From assembly GCA_963807305.1 (NCBI GenBank), contig CAWEBN010000008.1:310001-374000 (forward strand): DNA of 64,000 nt. Reading direction: 5' to 3'. Made by a program: the position numbers and the translations under genes. A model generated the notes under the pieces. That model saw only the letters and a program-made list of their open reading frames with translations. It ran no database searches and was not told where the DNA came from. This document shows positions 33,104 to 41,856 of this stretch, one piece after another. The number at the start of each line of letters is the position of its first letter. The first letter of the stretch is position 1. Source of the stretch: JAOPZW01 sp963807305. GTDB lineage: Bacteria > Actinomycetota > Thermoleophilia > Solirubrobacterales > Solirubrobacteraceae.

Positions 33104-34117
33104 TCAGGTCGCCGATGGCCGCGGCTGAGCCGGCGGCCCCGCCGCTCCGGCACCGGTCTCGGCGATCGCGGCGTCGATCGTGTGGAGCAGCTCGTCGGAG
33201 AGGTCGAGGCCGGCGGCGCCGATCCATCCGTCGAGCTGATCGGGCCGGCGAGCGCCGACGATCGCGCCGGTCACACCTTCCTGCGCGAGGGTCCACGCGA
33301 TGGCGAGCTCGGCGACCGCGCAGCCGAGCTCGTCGGCGATCACGCGCAGGCGTTCCACGAGCGCGAGGTTCGCCGACAGCGCGGGCTCGGTGAACTCGGC
33401 ACGCCGCAGGCGCATGTCGTCGGAGGCCAGGCGCTCGAGCCGACCGCGATCGAAGGTTCCGCTCAGCAGCCCCGAGGCCATGGGCGAGTAGACGATCACT
33501 CCGGTCCCGTGCGCGGCGGCCCACGGGATCACGTCTCCGAGCGCGCTGCGCTGGAGCATCGACAGCGGCGGTTGGACCGAGTCGACATGGCGAATCGCCT
33601 CGCAGCGATCGAGCAGGTCGACGCCGAAGTTCGAGACTCCGACCCAGCGGACCTTGCCGTCATCGACCAGCTTGGCCATCGCCGACCAGGACTCCTCCAG
33701 CGGCGTCCCGCTGTCGATGTCGGGCCAGTGGATCTGGTAGAGGTCGATGCGCTCGACGCCCAAGCGACGCAGGCTCGCCTCGCATTCGTCGATGATCGAC
33801 TGCGGCCGCAGATCGCCATACGGGGCGCCGTCCGCGTCGGTCTTGCGGCCGCACTTCGTGCACACGAACACCTCGCCGCCCGTCGTGTACCCCTGGAGCG
33901 CCCGGCCGACCATCTCCTCGGCGTGCCCGATGCCGTAGACGGCGGCCGTGTCGACCCAGTTGATCCCCTCCTCGATCGCCCGGCGGATGGCGGCGATCGA
34001 CTCTGCGTCATCGACAGGGCCCCAGCCGAACCGCCAGGGGCCGCCGATCGCCCACGTCCCAAGGCCAAGGCGGGTGAACGCCGCTCCCGAGCGGCCCAGC
34101 GTTGCGGTCGGAATCAC
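33104..34117 (-). CDS. Aldo/keto reductase
   Basis: 337 residues, GTG start at 34117 with AGGAG upstream. The AKR tetrad is intact: Asp and Tyr in NWVDTAAVYG, Lys in VFVCTKCGR and His in DLYQIHWPD. The NADPH-binding end shows GAIVGARRPDQLDGWIGAAG. The C-terminal tail is rich in Ala, Gly and Pro. The enzyme should reduce aldehydes or ketones with NADPH; the natural substrate is unknown. It reads away from the zinc anti-sigma-like gene, which follows in the same direction upstream. Confidence 0.92.
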   Translation of the reverse strand: MIPTATLGRSGAAFTRLGLGTWAIGGPWRFGWGPVDDAESIAAIRRAIEEGINWVDTAAVYGIGHAEEMVGRALQGYTTGGEVFVCTKCGRKTDADGAPYGDLRPQSIIDECEASLRRLGVERIDLYQIHWPDIDSGTPLEESWSAMAKLVDDGKVRWVGVSNFGVDLLDRCEAIRHVDSVQPPLSMLQRSALGDVIPWAAAHGTGVIVYSPMASGLLSGTFDRGRLERLASDDMRLRRAEFTEPALSANLALVERLRVIADELGCAVAELAIAWTLAQEGVTGAIVGARRPDQLDGWIGAAGLDLSDELLHTIDAAIAETGAGAAGPPAQPRPSAT

Positions 34118-34197
34118 GCGTGGTCTCCTCTTCGTTGTGGTCCTCGCGGTCGCCTCATTCGCATCCCCACCCTAGGTGGAAGTCGCCAGGAGGTCGT

Positions 34198-34434
34198 TCA
34201 GCGGTGATAAGGCTGGTGGCCGGGTGCGATGAGGGCCAGCAGGCCGTCGTGCTCGGCGCGGCAGGCGGGGCACTTGGTCAGATGCAGGCCGATGCCAGGG
34301 AAACGTGCCTCGGCCTTCCGTCCGCCGAGCCCGGCCTCGACGTAGCGTTCGAGCACCGCGCGGGTGACCCCGCAGCCGGGGTCGCGGTCATCGACCTCGA
34401 GGACTGCTGCGAGGAGGGCGCGACCGCTCGTCAG
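34198..34434 (-). CDS. Small zinc anti-sigma-like (ZAS) protein, apparent CTG start
   Basis: 78 residues, not listed by ATG/GTG/TTG searches because none of these codons is in frame near the start. It is a paralogue of the 36068-36301 protein: both share GC, a YVE segment, RFPG, then HLxxCxxCRAxHDGxLA. The ZAS motif HxxxCxxC is HLTKCPAC. Aligning the two from their ends puts the start at CTG 34434, which overlaps the DUF427 stop as CTGA, just as GTGA overlaps its paralogue's neighbour, and GGGAGG lies six bases upstream. It is translationally coupled to the DUF427 gene and probably binds an ECF sigma factor; that is inference. Confidence 0.78.
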   Translation of the reverse strand: MTSGRALLAAVLEVDDRDPGCGVTRAVLERYVEAGLGGRKAEARFPGIGLHLTKCPACRAEHDGLLALIAPGHQPYHR

Positions 34435-35312
34435 GAGGCGCCTCCCACGACGGCCGCGAGCGCGCCGGCCTCGTCGACGCTCAGGTTCCGGTCGACGCCG
34501 TGCGAGACGACGGTCTGACCGGGCTCGAGCGCGAGGCGCTCGCCGTCCAGCGTGACCTCGACCCGATCGGGCTCGAAGGAGACGAGGTCGCCGATCGCTG
34601 CCATGTCGTCGACGGGCGCGCGGTAGGACCACGCGGCCTGCTTGACGCCGTCGATGTCGTAGTAGGAGGCGATGCCCTTGTACGGGCAGAACGTCTGGGG
34701 GTCCGCTGGGGTCAACGCCTCGGTCACGACGTCCTCTCGCGGGACGTACCAGCGCGGGGCGAAGCCCGACTCGTACAGCACCAAGGGGCTGGTGGTGTCC
34801 GCGACGACTTGGTCGCCGGCGCGGACGACGAGGTGGCGGGACGTGTGGCGGATGTCGATGCGGTGGTACGGGTCGGCGGCGTGCCCGAGGATGCGCTCGT
34901 CCTCCTCGTAGAACGCGTCCATCGCATGCCACGCCAGCGCGACCTTGTCGGTGAGGATGGCTGCGTGGTCGGGGAGCGCGACGTGCTGCCAGGCGCCGCG
35001 GGCTGCGTCGCGCGTCTCGCCCACGACCTCGAACCATGCGGTCTCGCCGAGCTCGGGGTGCTCGGTGCGCCGGTCCGTCGGCCTCAGCGCGCCCTCCGCG
35101 AAGTCGGCGATGGGGAAGTACGCCACGGGGTAGCGGCCCGGTTCGAAGAGCACGACCGCGTCGTCGCTCTGGACCACGGTCCGGCCGCCCAGCTCTGCCC
35201 GCATCCGCCGGCGCAGCGGCTCGGCGTACAGCACGCGCTGCGGCATGCCGGGCACCAGGAACTGCCCGTTGGGGTTCCGACCCAGAGGCCCTTGCTGCCA
35301 TGAGAGACCCAT
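34431..35312 (-). CDS. Protein with two DUF427 domains
   Basis: 293 residues from ATG 35312. Two DUF427 repeats: residues 35-150 (SDDAVVLFEPGRYPVAYFPI) and 165-275 (VVADTTSPLVLYESGFAPRW, then YVPREDV and FCPYKGIASYYDIDGVKQAA). The motif CPYKGxxxYY is the family hallmark. The biochemical function of DUF427 is unknown. The gene is divergent from an ECF sigma factor gene, and a small zinc anti-sigma-like gene is coupled to its 3' end, suggesting a shared stress regulon. Confidence 0.88.
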   Translation of the reverse strand: MGLSWQQGPLGRNPNGQFLVPGMPQRVLYAEPLRRRMRAELGGRTVVQSDDAVVLFEPGRYPVAYFPIADFAEGALRPTDRRTEHPELGETAWFEVVGETRDAARGAWQHVALPDHAAILTDKVALAWHAMDAFYEEDERILGHAADPYHRIDIRHTSRHLVVRAGDQVVADTTSPLVLYESGFAPRWYVPREDVVTEALTPADPQTFCPYKGIASYYDIDGVKQAAWSYRAPVDDMAAIGDLVSFEPDRVEVTLDGERLALEPGQTVVSHGVDRNLSVDEAGALAAVVGGAS

Positions 35313-35372
35313 CGTGCGCTCAGCGCTCCGATCGTGGTGGGGAACGGTCATGAGCATTGGTCGCGCGGCGCG

Positions 35373-36071
35373 ATGTCGTCTTACTACGATCAGCTCGTGA
35401 GTGGCGACCGTTCCTCGACGCACGCGCCCGGCCGGCACGCTGCGCCGAGTGACCGCGCGTCGCGGCGATGGGTCGAGCAGCTCCATGCCGACCACCCGCG
35501 CCACGAGCAGGCCGCGGCGAGGCTCCATGATGTCCTGCAGCGCGCCGCGCTTCACGAGCTGCACCGCCGCCGCGGGCTGCTCGTCGCGCTCTCGGGCCCG
35601 GAGCTCGACGATGTCGCGCAGCAGTGCGCCGACGACGCGATGATGAAGATCCTGGCCAGGATCGACGACTTCGAGGGGCTCAGCCGATTCACCACCTGGG
35701 CCTACAAGTTCGTGATCTTCGAGGTCTCCAACAAGGTCGCGCGACACGCGTGGCGCCATCATCCCCCCAGCGCCGAGGACCTGACCTGGGACGAGCTTCC
35801 TGACCTCCTCGCGCCCAGACCGGGCGACCGGGCCGAGCGCCGCGAGCAGCTCGCGGCGCTGGTGAAGGCCATAGAGGGAGATCTGACACCACGCCAGCGC
35901 GAGGTCTTCGTGGCGATCGCCCTGAACGACCTCCCGATCGACGTGCTGGCGCTGCAGGTCGGCTCCAACCGCAACGCGATCTACAAGAACCTCTTCGACG
36001 CCAGGCGCAAGCTGCGCGCCTGCCTGGCAGCTGCCGGCTATCCGCTCAGCGACGAGGAGACGCACACGTGA
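35373..36071 (+). CDS. ECF-type RNA polymerase sigma factor
   Basis: 232 residues from ATG 35373; GTG 35397 is an alternative and neither has a clear ribosome site. Region 2: LDDVAQQCADDAMMKILARI, then FEGLSRFTTWAYKFVIFEVS with the aromatic -10 recognition residues. Region 4: LTPRQREVFVAIALNDLPID, then ALQVGSNRNAIYKNLFDARR. The long N-terminal extension is unusual for ECF factors. It is coupled by GTGA to a 77-residue ZAS-like protein that should be its anti-sigma. It is divergent from the DUF427/ZAS operon, a likely target. Confidence 0.88.
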   Translation: MSSYYDQLVSGDRSSTHAPGRHAAPSDRASRRWVEQLHADHPRHEQAAARLHDVLQRAALHELHRRRGLLVALSGPELDDVAQQCADDAMMKILARIDDFEGLSRFTTWAYKFVIFEVSNKVARHAWRHHPPSAEDLTWDELPDLLAPRPGDRAERREQLAALVKAIEGDLTPRQREVFVAIALNDLPIDVLALQVGSNRNAIYKNLFDARRKLRACLAAAGYPLSDEETHT

Positions 36072-36301
36072 CCAACCTGCCCCGGCTCGACGAGCTGCTC
36101 CGCGCCCAGGACGGCGATGCGGGCTGCGACGCCGGCGTCCCGATCATGGACCAGTACGTCGAGATCGAACTTCGCGGCGAGGACCCCAGCGAGCGCTTCC
36201 CGGGCACCACGATCCACCTGGGCGTCTGCGCAGGCTGCCGGGCCGACCACGACGGGGTGCTGGCGGCGGCCCGGCGCTTCGGCGACCTCGATCCTGAGTA
36301 A
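36068..36301 (+). CDS. Small zinc anti-sigma-like (ZAS) protein
   Basis: 77 residues from GTG 36068, overlapping the ECF sigma stop by four bases. The ZAS motif HxxxCxxC is HLGVCAGC, followed by RADHDG; an upstream Cys lies in DAGCDAG. There is no membrane helix. It lacks the long sigma-wrapping tail of larger anti-sigma factors, so regulation would rest on this compact zinc domain. It is a paralogue of the protein at 34198-34434. Position and motif together support an anti-sigma role for the sigma factor just upstream. Confidence 0.85.
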   Translation: MTNLPRLDELLRAQDGDAGCDAGVPIMDQYVEIELRGEDPSERFPGTTIHLGVCAGCRADHDGVLAAARRFGDLDPE

Positions 36302-36389
36302 TCGGGCGTAAGACTCCGCGGCGGCGCGGGACTCATCTCACCGACGCCGCCGCTGACACCAGGCGGCGCCCACAAGAGGAGCGCGATCC

Positions 36390-36500
36390 ATGGCCGACCA
36401 GCACACAGCCCCCAGCAGCAACCTCGGCCAGCTGCGCGAGGGGCGCGGCGTGCGGCGTGGCCACCGCCTTCTCGCGACGTCGCCGTGCCCGGGGCAATGA
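36390..36500 (+). CDS. 36-residue peptide coupled to the MOSC fusion gene
   Basis: ATG 36390 is preceded by AGAGGAG at good spacing, and the TGA overlaps the next gene's ATG as ATGA (36497-36500). The peptide starts MADQHTAPSSNLGQLREG and ends with an Arg-rich part and a single Cys. No similarity recognised. It may be a leader peptide giving translational coupling, or the worn 5' end of a lost gene. The good ribosome site and exact overlap are the main support. Confidence 0.5.
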   Translation: MADQHTAPSSNLGQLREGRGVRRGHRLLATSPCPGQ

Positions 36501-38224
36501 TCGGCCGGCTGCTCTCCGTCAACGTCGGCGGCCCCCGCGAGATCGAGTGGGAGGGCAAGACCGTCCGCACCGCGATCTGGAAGGAGCCGGTCGCGGGGCC
36601 GCGCATGGTGCGGCGGATCAACATCGACGGCGACGACCAGGCCGACCGGCTCGCACACGGCGGCGAGCACCGCGCCGTGTTCGTCTACCAGATCGACTCC
36701 TACCGCTATTGGGAGCGCGAGCTCGGGCGAAGCGACTTCACCTACGGGCAGTTCGGCGAGAACTTCACCGTCGAGGGTCTCGCCGACGACGAGGTCTGCA
36801 TCGGCGACCGCTACCGGATCGGCGACGCGGTGTTCGAGGTCACCCAGCCGCGCGTGACGTGCTACCGCGTCGGCATCCGGATGGCCGAGCCGGCCATGCC
36901 GTCGCTGCTGGTCGCCCACCACCGACCCGGCTTCTACCTGCGCGTCCTCGAGGAGGGATCGGTGCAGGCCGGCGAGCCGATCGTCAAGGTCGCCGACGGG
37001 CCCGAGCGACTGACGGTCGCGCAGGTCGACGGGCTCCTCTACCTCCCCAACAAGTCGCGCGCGCTGCTCGAGCGGGCCATGCGGGTGCCTGCGCTCAGCG
37101 AGGGCTGGAAGGGGAGCTTCCGCGAGCTGCTCGCCAAGGCCGAGGGTGACACGGCGCCTGCGCCGGCGTGGCCCGGGTTCCAGCCGTTACGCGTGGCCGA
37201 GGTCCGCCGGGAGAGCGAGACCATCACCTCGTTTCGGCTCATGCCGGCGGACGGCACTCCGTCGGGCCCGAGCGCGCAGGCAGGCCAGTACCTGACCGTG
37301 CGCCTGAAGCCGGACGTCGACGGGCCGCCGCTCACCCGCAGCTACTCGCTCTCGGACCTCCCGGACGAGCGCGGCTACCGGATCAGCGTCAAGCGCGAGG
37401 GGGCCGCAAGCCGCTACCTGCATCAGCACGTGAAGGTCGGCGATCTCATCGACGCCGCCGCCCCTCGCGGCAGCTTCGTCCTGCGCGACGGGACCCGGCC
37501 GGTCGTGCTGATCAGCGCCGGAGTCGGCGCGACCCCCGTCCTCGCGATGCTGCACGCGCTCGCAGGCGAGCACACCACCAGGCCGGTCTGGTGGGTGCAC
37601 GGTGCGCGCAACCGCGACGAGCACGCCTTCGGCGCGGAGGTCGACGCGCTCCTCGGCGCGCTCGCGAAGGGCCATCGTCTTCTGGCGTACAGCCGGCCCG
37701 AGCCCGGGGCGGCGCCCGGCTCCGGCTACGACGCCGCGGGCCGACTCGATCTCGCGGTCCTCGAACGCGCCGAGGTCCCCAAGGACGCCGATTACTACCT
37801 CTGCGGACCCGAGGAGTTCATGCGCGCGATCGGTGCCGCACTCACGGCTCGTGGCGTCGCCCCCGAGCACGTCGCCAGCGAGGCCTTCGGCGCCGTCGCC
37901 GTGCACGCCTCCGGCCTCGTCAAGGCCGGCGACCGAGCGCCGCACACTCCCGATGGCCCACCCGGCACCGGCCCGACCGTGACCTTCGTGCGCAGCAACG
38001 TCGCCGTCGCCTGGGACGATCGGTACCCGAGCCTGCTCGACCTCGCCGAGGCCTGCGACGTCCCCGTCGGATTCGGCTGCCGAATCGGCGTCTGCCACAA
38101 CTGCGAGAGCGGCGTGGTCGCAGGCGCGGTCACCTACACCCAGGACCCGCTCGAACCGCCACCGGACGGCCGGGTCCTCGTCTGCTGCAGCCAACCTGCG
38201 TCGGAGCTCGCGCTGGACCTATGA
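36497..38224 (+). CDS. MOSC domain - ferredoxin reductase - 2Fe-2S ferredoxin fusion
   Basis: 575 residues from ATG 36497 (GTG 36485 is also in frame). Residues 1-215 are a YiiM-like MOSC domain (HGGEHRAVFVYQIDSYRYWE, GQFGENFTVEGL and the conserved Cys in QPRVTCYRVG), with its C-terminal helical domain LLYLPNKSRALLERAMRVPA. Residues 225-470 are an FNR-type FAD/NAD(P) reductase (RSYSLSD, LISAGVGATPVLAMLHAL, YYLCGPEEFM). Residues 485-575 are a plant-type ferredoxin with CRIGVCHNCESG and a distal Cys in VLVCCSQP. It is a self-contained electron chain to a molybdenum-cofactor site, probably reducing N-hydroxylated or sulphoxide compounds; the substrate is inferred. Confidence 0.92.
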   Translation: MIGRLLSVNVGGPREIEWEGKTVRTAIWKEPVAGPRMVRRINIDGDDQADRLAHGGEHRAVFVYQIDSYRYWERELGRSDFTYGQFGENFTVEGLADDEVCIGDRYRIGDAVFEVTQPRVTCYRVGIRMAEPAMPSLLVAHHRPGFYLRVLEEGSVQAGEPIVKVADGPERLTVAQVDGLLYLPNKSRALLERAMRVPALSEGWKGSFRELLAKAEGDTAPAPAWPGFQPLRVAEVRRESETITSFRLMPADGTPSGPSAQAGQYLTVRLKPDVDGPPLTRSYSLSDLPDERGYRISVKREGAASRYLHQHVKVGDLIDAAAPRGSFVLRDGTRPVVLISAGVGATPVLAMLHALAGEHTTRPVWWVHGARNRDEHAFGAEVDALLGALAKGHRLLAYSRPEPGAAPGSGYDAAGRLDLAVLERAEVPKDADYYLCGPEEFMRAIGAALTARGVAPEHVASEAFGAVAVHASGLVKAGDRAPHTPDGPPGTGPTVTFVRSNVAVAWDDRYPSLLDLAEACDVPVGFGCRIGVCHNCESGVVAGAVTYTQDPLEPPPDGRVLVCCSQPASELALDL

Positions 38225-41191
38225 CGCCCGAGGCCTTCCGAGGGACACGGTCACGATCTCGAACGGCCGGAACGGGACGACGATCTCGTCCGCCTCGACC
38301 TCAGCAGGCGTGAGGCGGTCCTCCAGGAGGTTGGCGAACCACGCGTCGGCGAAGGGGATCCCGACGCGCAGGCGGCCGACGCCGCGGGCGCCGTGGGCCT
38401 CGTAGAGGCGGACGATGAGGTCGTCGCCGTCCTCGGCTCGCTTGACGGTGTCGATCACGAGGCCGGGGGTGTCCGTGGACAGCCACGAGTGACTCTCGCC
38501 ATTCGGCTCGCCGAGCAGCAGCGGGGCGTTGAAGCACAGAGCCTGTGCGGTGACGCCGCCGTCCTGCCAGCCGCCGCGATGGGGCTGGATGGCAAAGGAG
38601 AGGTCGTGGTGGCCGACGTCGGCCTCGGGGTCCGGCCAGCGGGGTGAGCGCAGGAGGGTCATGCGCATGTCCTCTCCATGAACGGACCAGCCATAGGTCG
38701 CAGCCGAGAGGAGGGCGACGCCGAAGCCGTGCTCGGAGAGGTCGGCGAAGCGATGGCCGGGGACCTCGTACTGGGCGAGGTCGCGGCGCGTCGAGTAGTG
38801 GGTCGGGCGCTCGACGACGCCGAACTGCATCTCATAGGTCGCACGGGGCGCGTGGACGGCGACCGGGAAGCGGACCTTCAGCGCGCGGCGGTCCTCGTGC
38901 CAGTCGATCTCGCAGCGGAACTCGAGGCGCGGCGACTCCGCGTCGAGGCGCACGGTCTGCCGCATGCGGCTGGAGCGGCCGATCGGGCGCTCGAACGCGA
39001 CCTCGGCGCGGAGGGGGTCGGCGAGGGCGACCGCGGCGGACGAGGCCGGCGGGCAGTCGCTGCGGGTCTCGAGGTGGAACGGGTCGAGGTCCCAGGCCTC
39101 GAAGGCCGTCGGCCGGTCCTCGTAGAGCTCGAGGACGTTCCCAAGGGCGCCCATGGCCTCGCGCCCGGTCGCCGTCTCGACGAGGGAGCGCAGCGCGCCA
39201 TCGCGGCCGAGGACCGCGCGCAGGTGCTCGTTCTCGAGCACGAACTCGTCGCCGTCCTGTGTGACGCGCACCTCGGAGCCGGCCTCGACGAATCGGCCCA
39301 CGCCGCATGACGGCGCCGCCGCGAAGCGCAGGCCGTCGCTCGTCGCGACGACCTCGCGGCGCCCGACGCCGACGGTGTTGACCACCTCGCCGACGAGGAA
39401 GCGGCCGCGCATGGCGCCGGCCGTGGCCTCGACCTCGGCCAGGTCGCGCTCGGCGCGCTCGTGGACCTCGCCGATCGAGGAGCCCGGGAGGATGTCGTGG
39501 AAGTGGTTGAGCAGGAGCGTCTGCCACGCGCGATCGAGCTCCTCGCGCGGCCACGGCTCATCCGAGACGGCCGCGAGCAGCTCGGCGTCGTGGAGCGCCC
39601 GCTCCGCGCGCCGGCTCGCCCGCTTGGTGCGCGCCTGCGTCGTGTAGGTCCCGCGGTGATACTCGAGGTAGAGCTCGCCGACGACCTCGGGCCACTGCGC
39701 TTCGTCGGCCAGCCGAGCGAAGAAGGCCTCCGGATCGCCGATGGTCGTGCGCGGGACGTCCTGCAGGTCTTCGACGCGGGCGAGCGTCTCGATCATCTGC
39801 GCCGTCGGCCCACCGCCGCCGTCGCCCCAGCCGAAGACGAGCAGGCTGCGGGCCGACAGCGCGTGGTCCTTGAAGTCGCGGGCCGCGCGGCGCAGCTCGG
39901 GGACGGTCGCCTCGGCGTTGTAGGTATCGGCCGGCGGGAAGTGGGCGAGCACTGACGAGCCGTCGATCCCGACCCAGCGGAAGACGTGGTGCTCGGGCGG
40001 GTTGAACCGGTTCCACGAGAGCTTCTGCGTGAGGAAGGCGTCGATCCCCGCGCCGCGCATGATCTGCGGCAGCTGGCCGTTGTAGCCGAACACGTCGGGG
40101 TTCCAGAACACGCGGGCGCGGCGGCCGAACTCGCGCTCGAAGAAACGCTGGCCGTGGAGAAACTGGCGCACGAGCGACTCGCCGGCGGGCAGGTTGCAGT
40201 CCGGCTCGACCCAGGTCCCGCCGACCGGGAGCCACTGCCCGGCGGCGACGCGCTCGCGGATCCGCGCCCACAGCCCGGGTACCCGGTCGCGGATCCACGC
40301 GTACTGCTGGGCCTGCGAGCAGGCGAAGCGGTAGTCGGGATAACGCTCCATGAGCCGGACCTGGGTGGCGAAGGTCCGCACGCACTTGCGGAAGGTCTCC
40401 TCCAGCGGCCACAGCCACGCCGTGTCGATGTGCGCGTGGCCGATGGCGGTGATCTCGTGCGTCCGGGTCGCGTTGCGCCGCTCCTCGAGCAGCGGGCCGA
40501 GGATCGCGCGGGCCCGCCCCCACGTCGCGCGGTCCTCGGCGTCCCATGCGTTGCAGAAGCGGTTGAGCTCGCGCAGGAGCTCCCCGCGCCACGCGTCGTC
40601 GGCGCCCGGGGCGTCCATCAGCGCCGCCAGGACGTCGAGGTCGCGGGAGAGCGCCCAGGCCTCGCGGTCGAAGCGCGCGAGCTCGCAGCGCTCCAGGCGG
40701 AACGGCGGCGCGGACGCCGCCGCCTCGTGGGGCTGCGGATGCAGCTCGGACCATCCGAAGAGTCCGTTGCAGGCGATCTCGACCCGCGCCCTCAAGCCCT
40801 CGCCCGCCACCGCCCGCTCCGTGAGCATGGCGTCATCCCTGACGTACGCGCCGCCGCTGACCAGTCCCTGCGCGGGCTCTCCGTCGAGCCACAGCGTCGC
40901 CTCCGAGTTGGTGACGAGCAGGAGGTCGACCTGCTCGCCCTCCCACGCCGCGGGCACGGCCGCCTCCACCTCGAGCCACCACGTCGCCCACAGCGGCCCC
41001 AGCTCCATCCCCACCGCCGCGTCGCGGTAGTCCAGCGCCGCGGCCGCAGAGGCCGGGACCCGGTCGACGGGCCCCGCGATCCGCGTGCGGTCGGGCGCAA
41101 GCGCGTCCGCGTGGACGAGCGTCCTGGCGAGGCGCGCGACCTGGCGCACGCGCTCGCGGGTGTAATCGGGGTGGGCGAGCAGGCCCGGCAT
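38219..41191 (-). CDS. Alpha-mannosidase, glycoside hydrolase family 38
   Basis: 990 residues, full GH38 length. The zinc/active-site motif HAHIDTAWLWPLEET is at about residue 250 and the nucleophile Asp lies in VFWNPDVFGYNGQLPQIM (about 364). GWGDGGGGPTAQMIETL, the alpha-mannosidase middle domain (ILPGSSIGEVHERAERDLAE) and the C-terminal beta domains (YEMQFGVVERPTHYSTRRDL) follow. There is no signal peptide, so it acts in the cytoplasm on mannose-containing oligosaccharides. It overlaps the convergent MOSC fusion by six bases and is divergent from a DHFR-fold gene. No mannosyltransferases are nearby. Confidence 0.94.
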   Translation of the reverse strand: MPGLLAHPDYTRERVRQVARLARTLVHADALAPDRTRIAGPVDRVPASAAAALDYRDAAVGMELGPLWATWWLEVEAAVPAAWEGEQVDLLLVTNSEATLWLDGEPAQGLVSGGAYVRDDAMLTERAVAGEGLRARVEIACNGLFGWSELHPQPHEAAASAPPFRLERCELARFDREAWALSRDLDVLAALMDAPGADDAWRGELLRELNRFCNAWDAEDRATWGRARAILGPLLEERRNATRTHEITAIGHAHIDTAWLWPLEETFRKCVRTFATQVRLMERYPDYRFACSQAQQYAWIRDRVPGLWARIRERVAAGQWLPVGGTWVEPDCNLPAGESLVRQFLHGQRFFEREFGRRARVFWNPDVFGYNGQLPQIMRGAGIDAFLTQKLSWNRFNPPEHHVFRWVGIDGSSVLAHFPPADTYNAEATVPELRRAARDFKDHALSARSLLVFGWGDGGGGPTAQMIETLARVEDLQDVPRTTIGDPEAFFARLADEAQWPEVVGELYLEYHRGTYTTQARTKRASRRAERALHDAELLAAVSDEPWPREELDRAWQTLLLNHFHDILPGSSIGEVHERAERDLAEVEATAGAMRGRFLVGEVVNTVGVGRREVVATSDGLRFAAAPSCGVGRFVEAGSEVRVTQDGDEFVLENEHLRAVLGRDGALRSLVETATGREAMGALGNVLELYEDRPTAFEAWDLDPFHLETRSDCPPASSAAVALADPLRAEVAFERPIGRSSRMRQTVRLDAESPRLEFRCEIDWHEDRRALKVRFPVAVHAPRATYEMQFGVVERPTHYSTRRDLAQYEVPGHRFADLSEHGFGVALLSAATYGWSVHGEDMRMTLLRSPRWPDPEADVGHHDLSFAIQPHRGGWQDGGVTAQALCFNAPLLLGEPNGESHSWLSTDTPGLVIDTVKRAEDGDDLIVRLYEAHGARGVGRLRVGIPFADAWFANLLEDRLTPAEVEADEIVVPFRPFEIVTVSLGRPRAS

Positions 41192-41263
41192 GCTGCCATG
41201 TCGAGTCGCCGCGATCGGCTACGACCTCACCGAAAGACGTCGACTTCGGAAAGGACGGACCAG

Positions 41264-41851
41264 ATGCAGATCCGAGCCCGCATGAGCATGAGCGCCGACG
41301 GCTTCGTGACGACACCGAGCGGCTGGCCGGCGCTGACCGCCGACCCGGCCTTCGTGTCCGGCGAGAGCCACGGCATCCGCGACTTCCTCGATGGCTGCGA
41401 GGCGGCGCTGATGGGCCGCACGACGTTCGAGCCGGCCCTCAGCAACGAGCGCTGGCCCTGGCCGACCCTGAACGTGTTCGTGCTCGCCTCACAGCGCCCG
41501 GCCGGGACGCCCGACCACGTGGTCGTCGACGGCGACCCGGCGCGGCTGCTGGAGAAGATCCGCGCCGCCAATGGGGGCCGCGACGTCCACCTCATCGGCG
41601 GCCCTCGGACGATCGAGACCTTCCGCGCCCTCGGAGCGCTCGACAGGCTCGAGCTGGTCGTGCTGCCGCTGCTCCTGGGAGACGGGATGCGGCTGACGCC
41701 GTCGCTCAGCCTCGAGACGGGGATGACGTTCGAGCGCGAGCGGGCCCTCGCGGGCGGCTCGGTGGAGATCGTCTACGACGTCAGCGGGCGCGCCGGCAAC
41801 CTCCCCGGGCGCGAGGCCGGCTGGTCGCCGGCCTCGCAGCGCCGAGCCTGA
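41264..41851 (+). CDS. Dihydrofolate-reductase-fold (RibD C-terminal-like) protein
   Basis: 195 residues from ATG 41264. The fold features are RARMSMSADGFV (residues 3-14), AALMGRTTFEPAL, LNVFVLASQRP and DVHLIGGPRTIETFRALGAL, with the NADPH-binding Gly-Gly. This is the large family of actinobacterial dihydrofolate-reductase-like proteins whose substrates are mostly unknown; true DHFR or RibD activity is not implied. Divergent from the GH38 gene. Confidence 0.9.
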   Translation: MQIRARMSMSADGFVTTPSGWPALTADPAFVSGESHGIRDFLDGCEAALMGRTTFEPALSNERWPWPTLNVFVLASQRPAGTPDHVVVDGDPARLLEKIRAANGGRDVHLIGGPRTIETFRALGALDRLELVVLPLLLGDGMRLTPSLSLETGMTFERERALAGGSVEIVYDVSGRAGNLPGREAGWSPASQRRA

Positions 41852-41856
41852 CGGAC

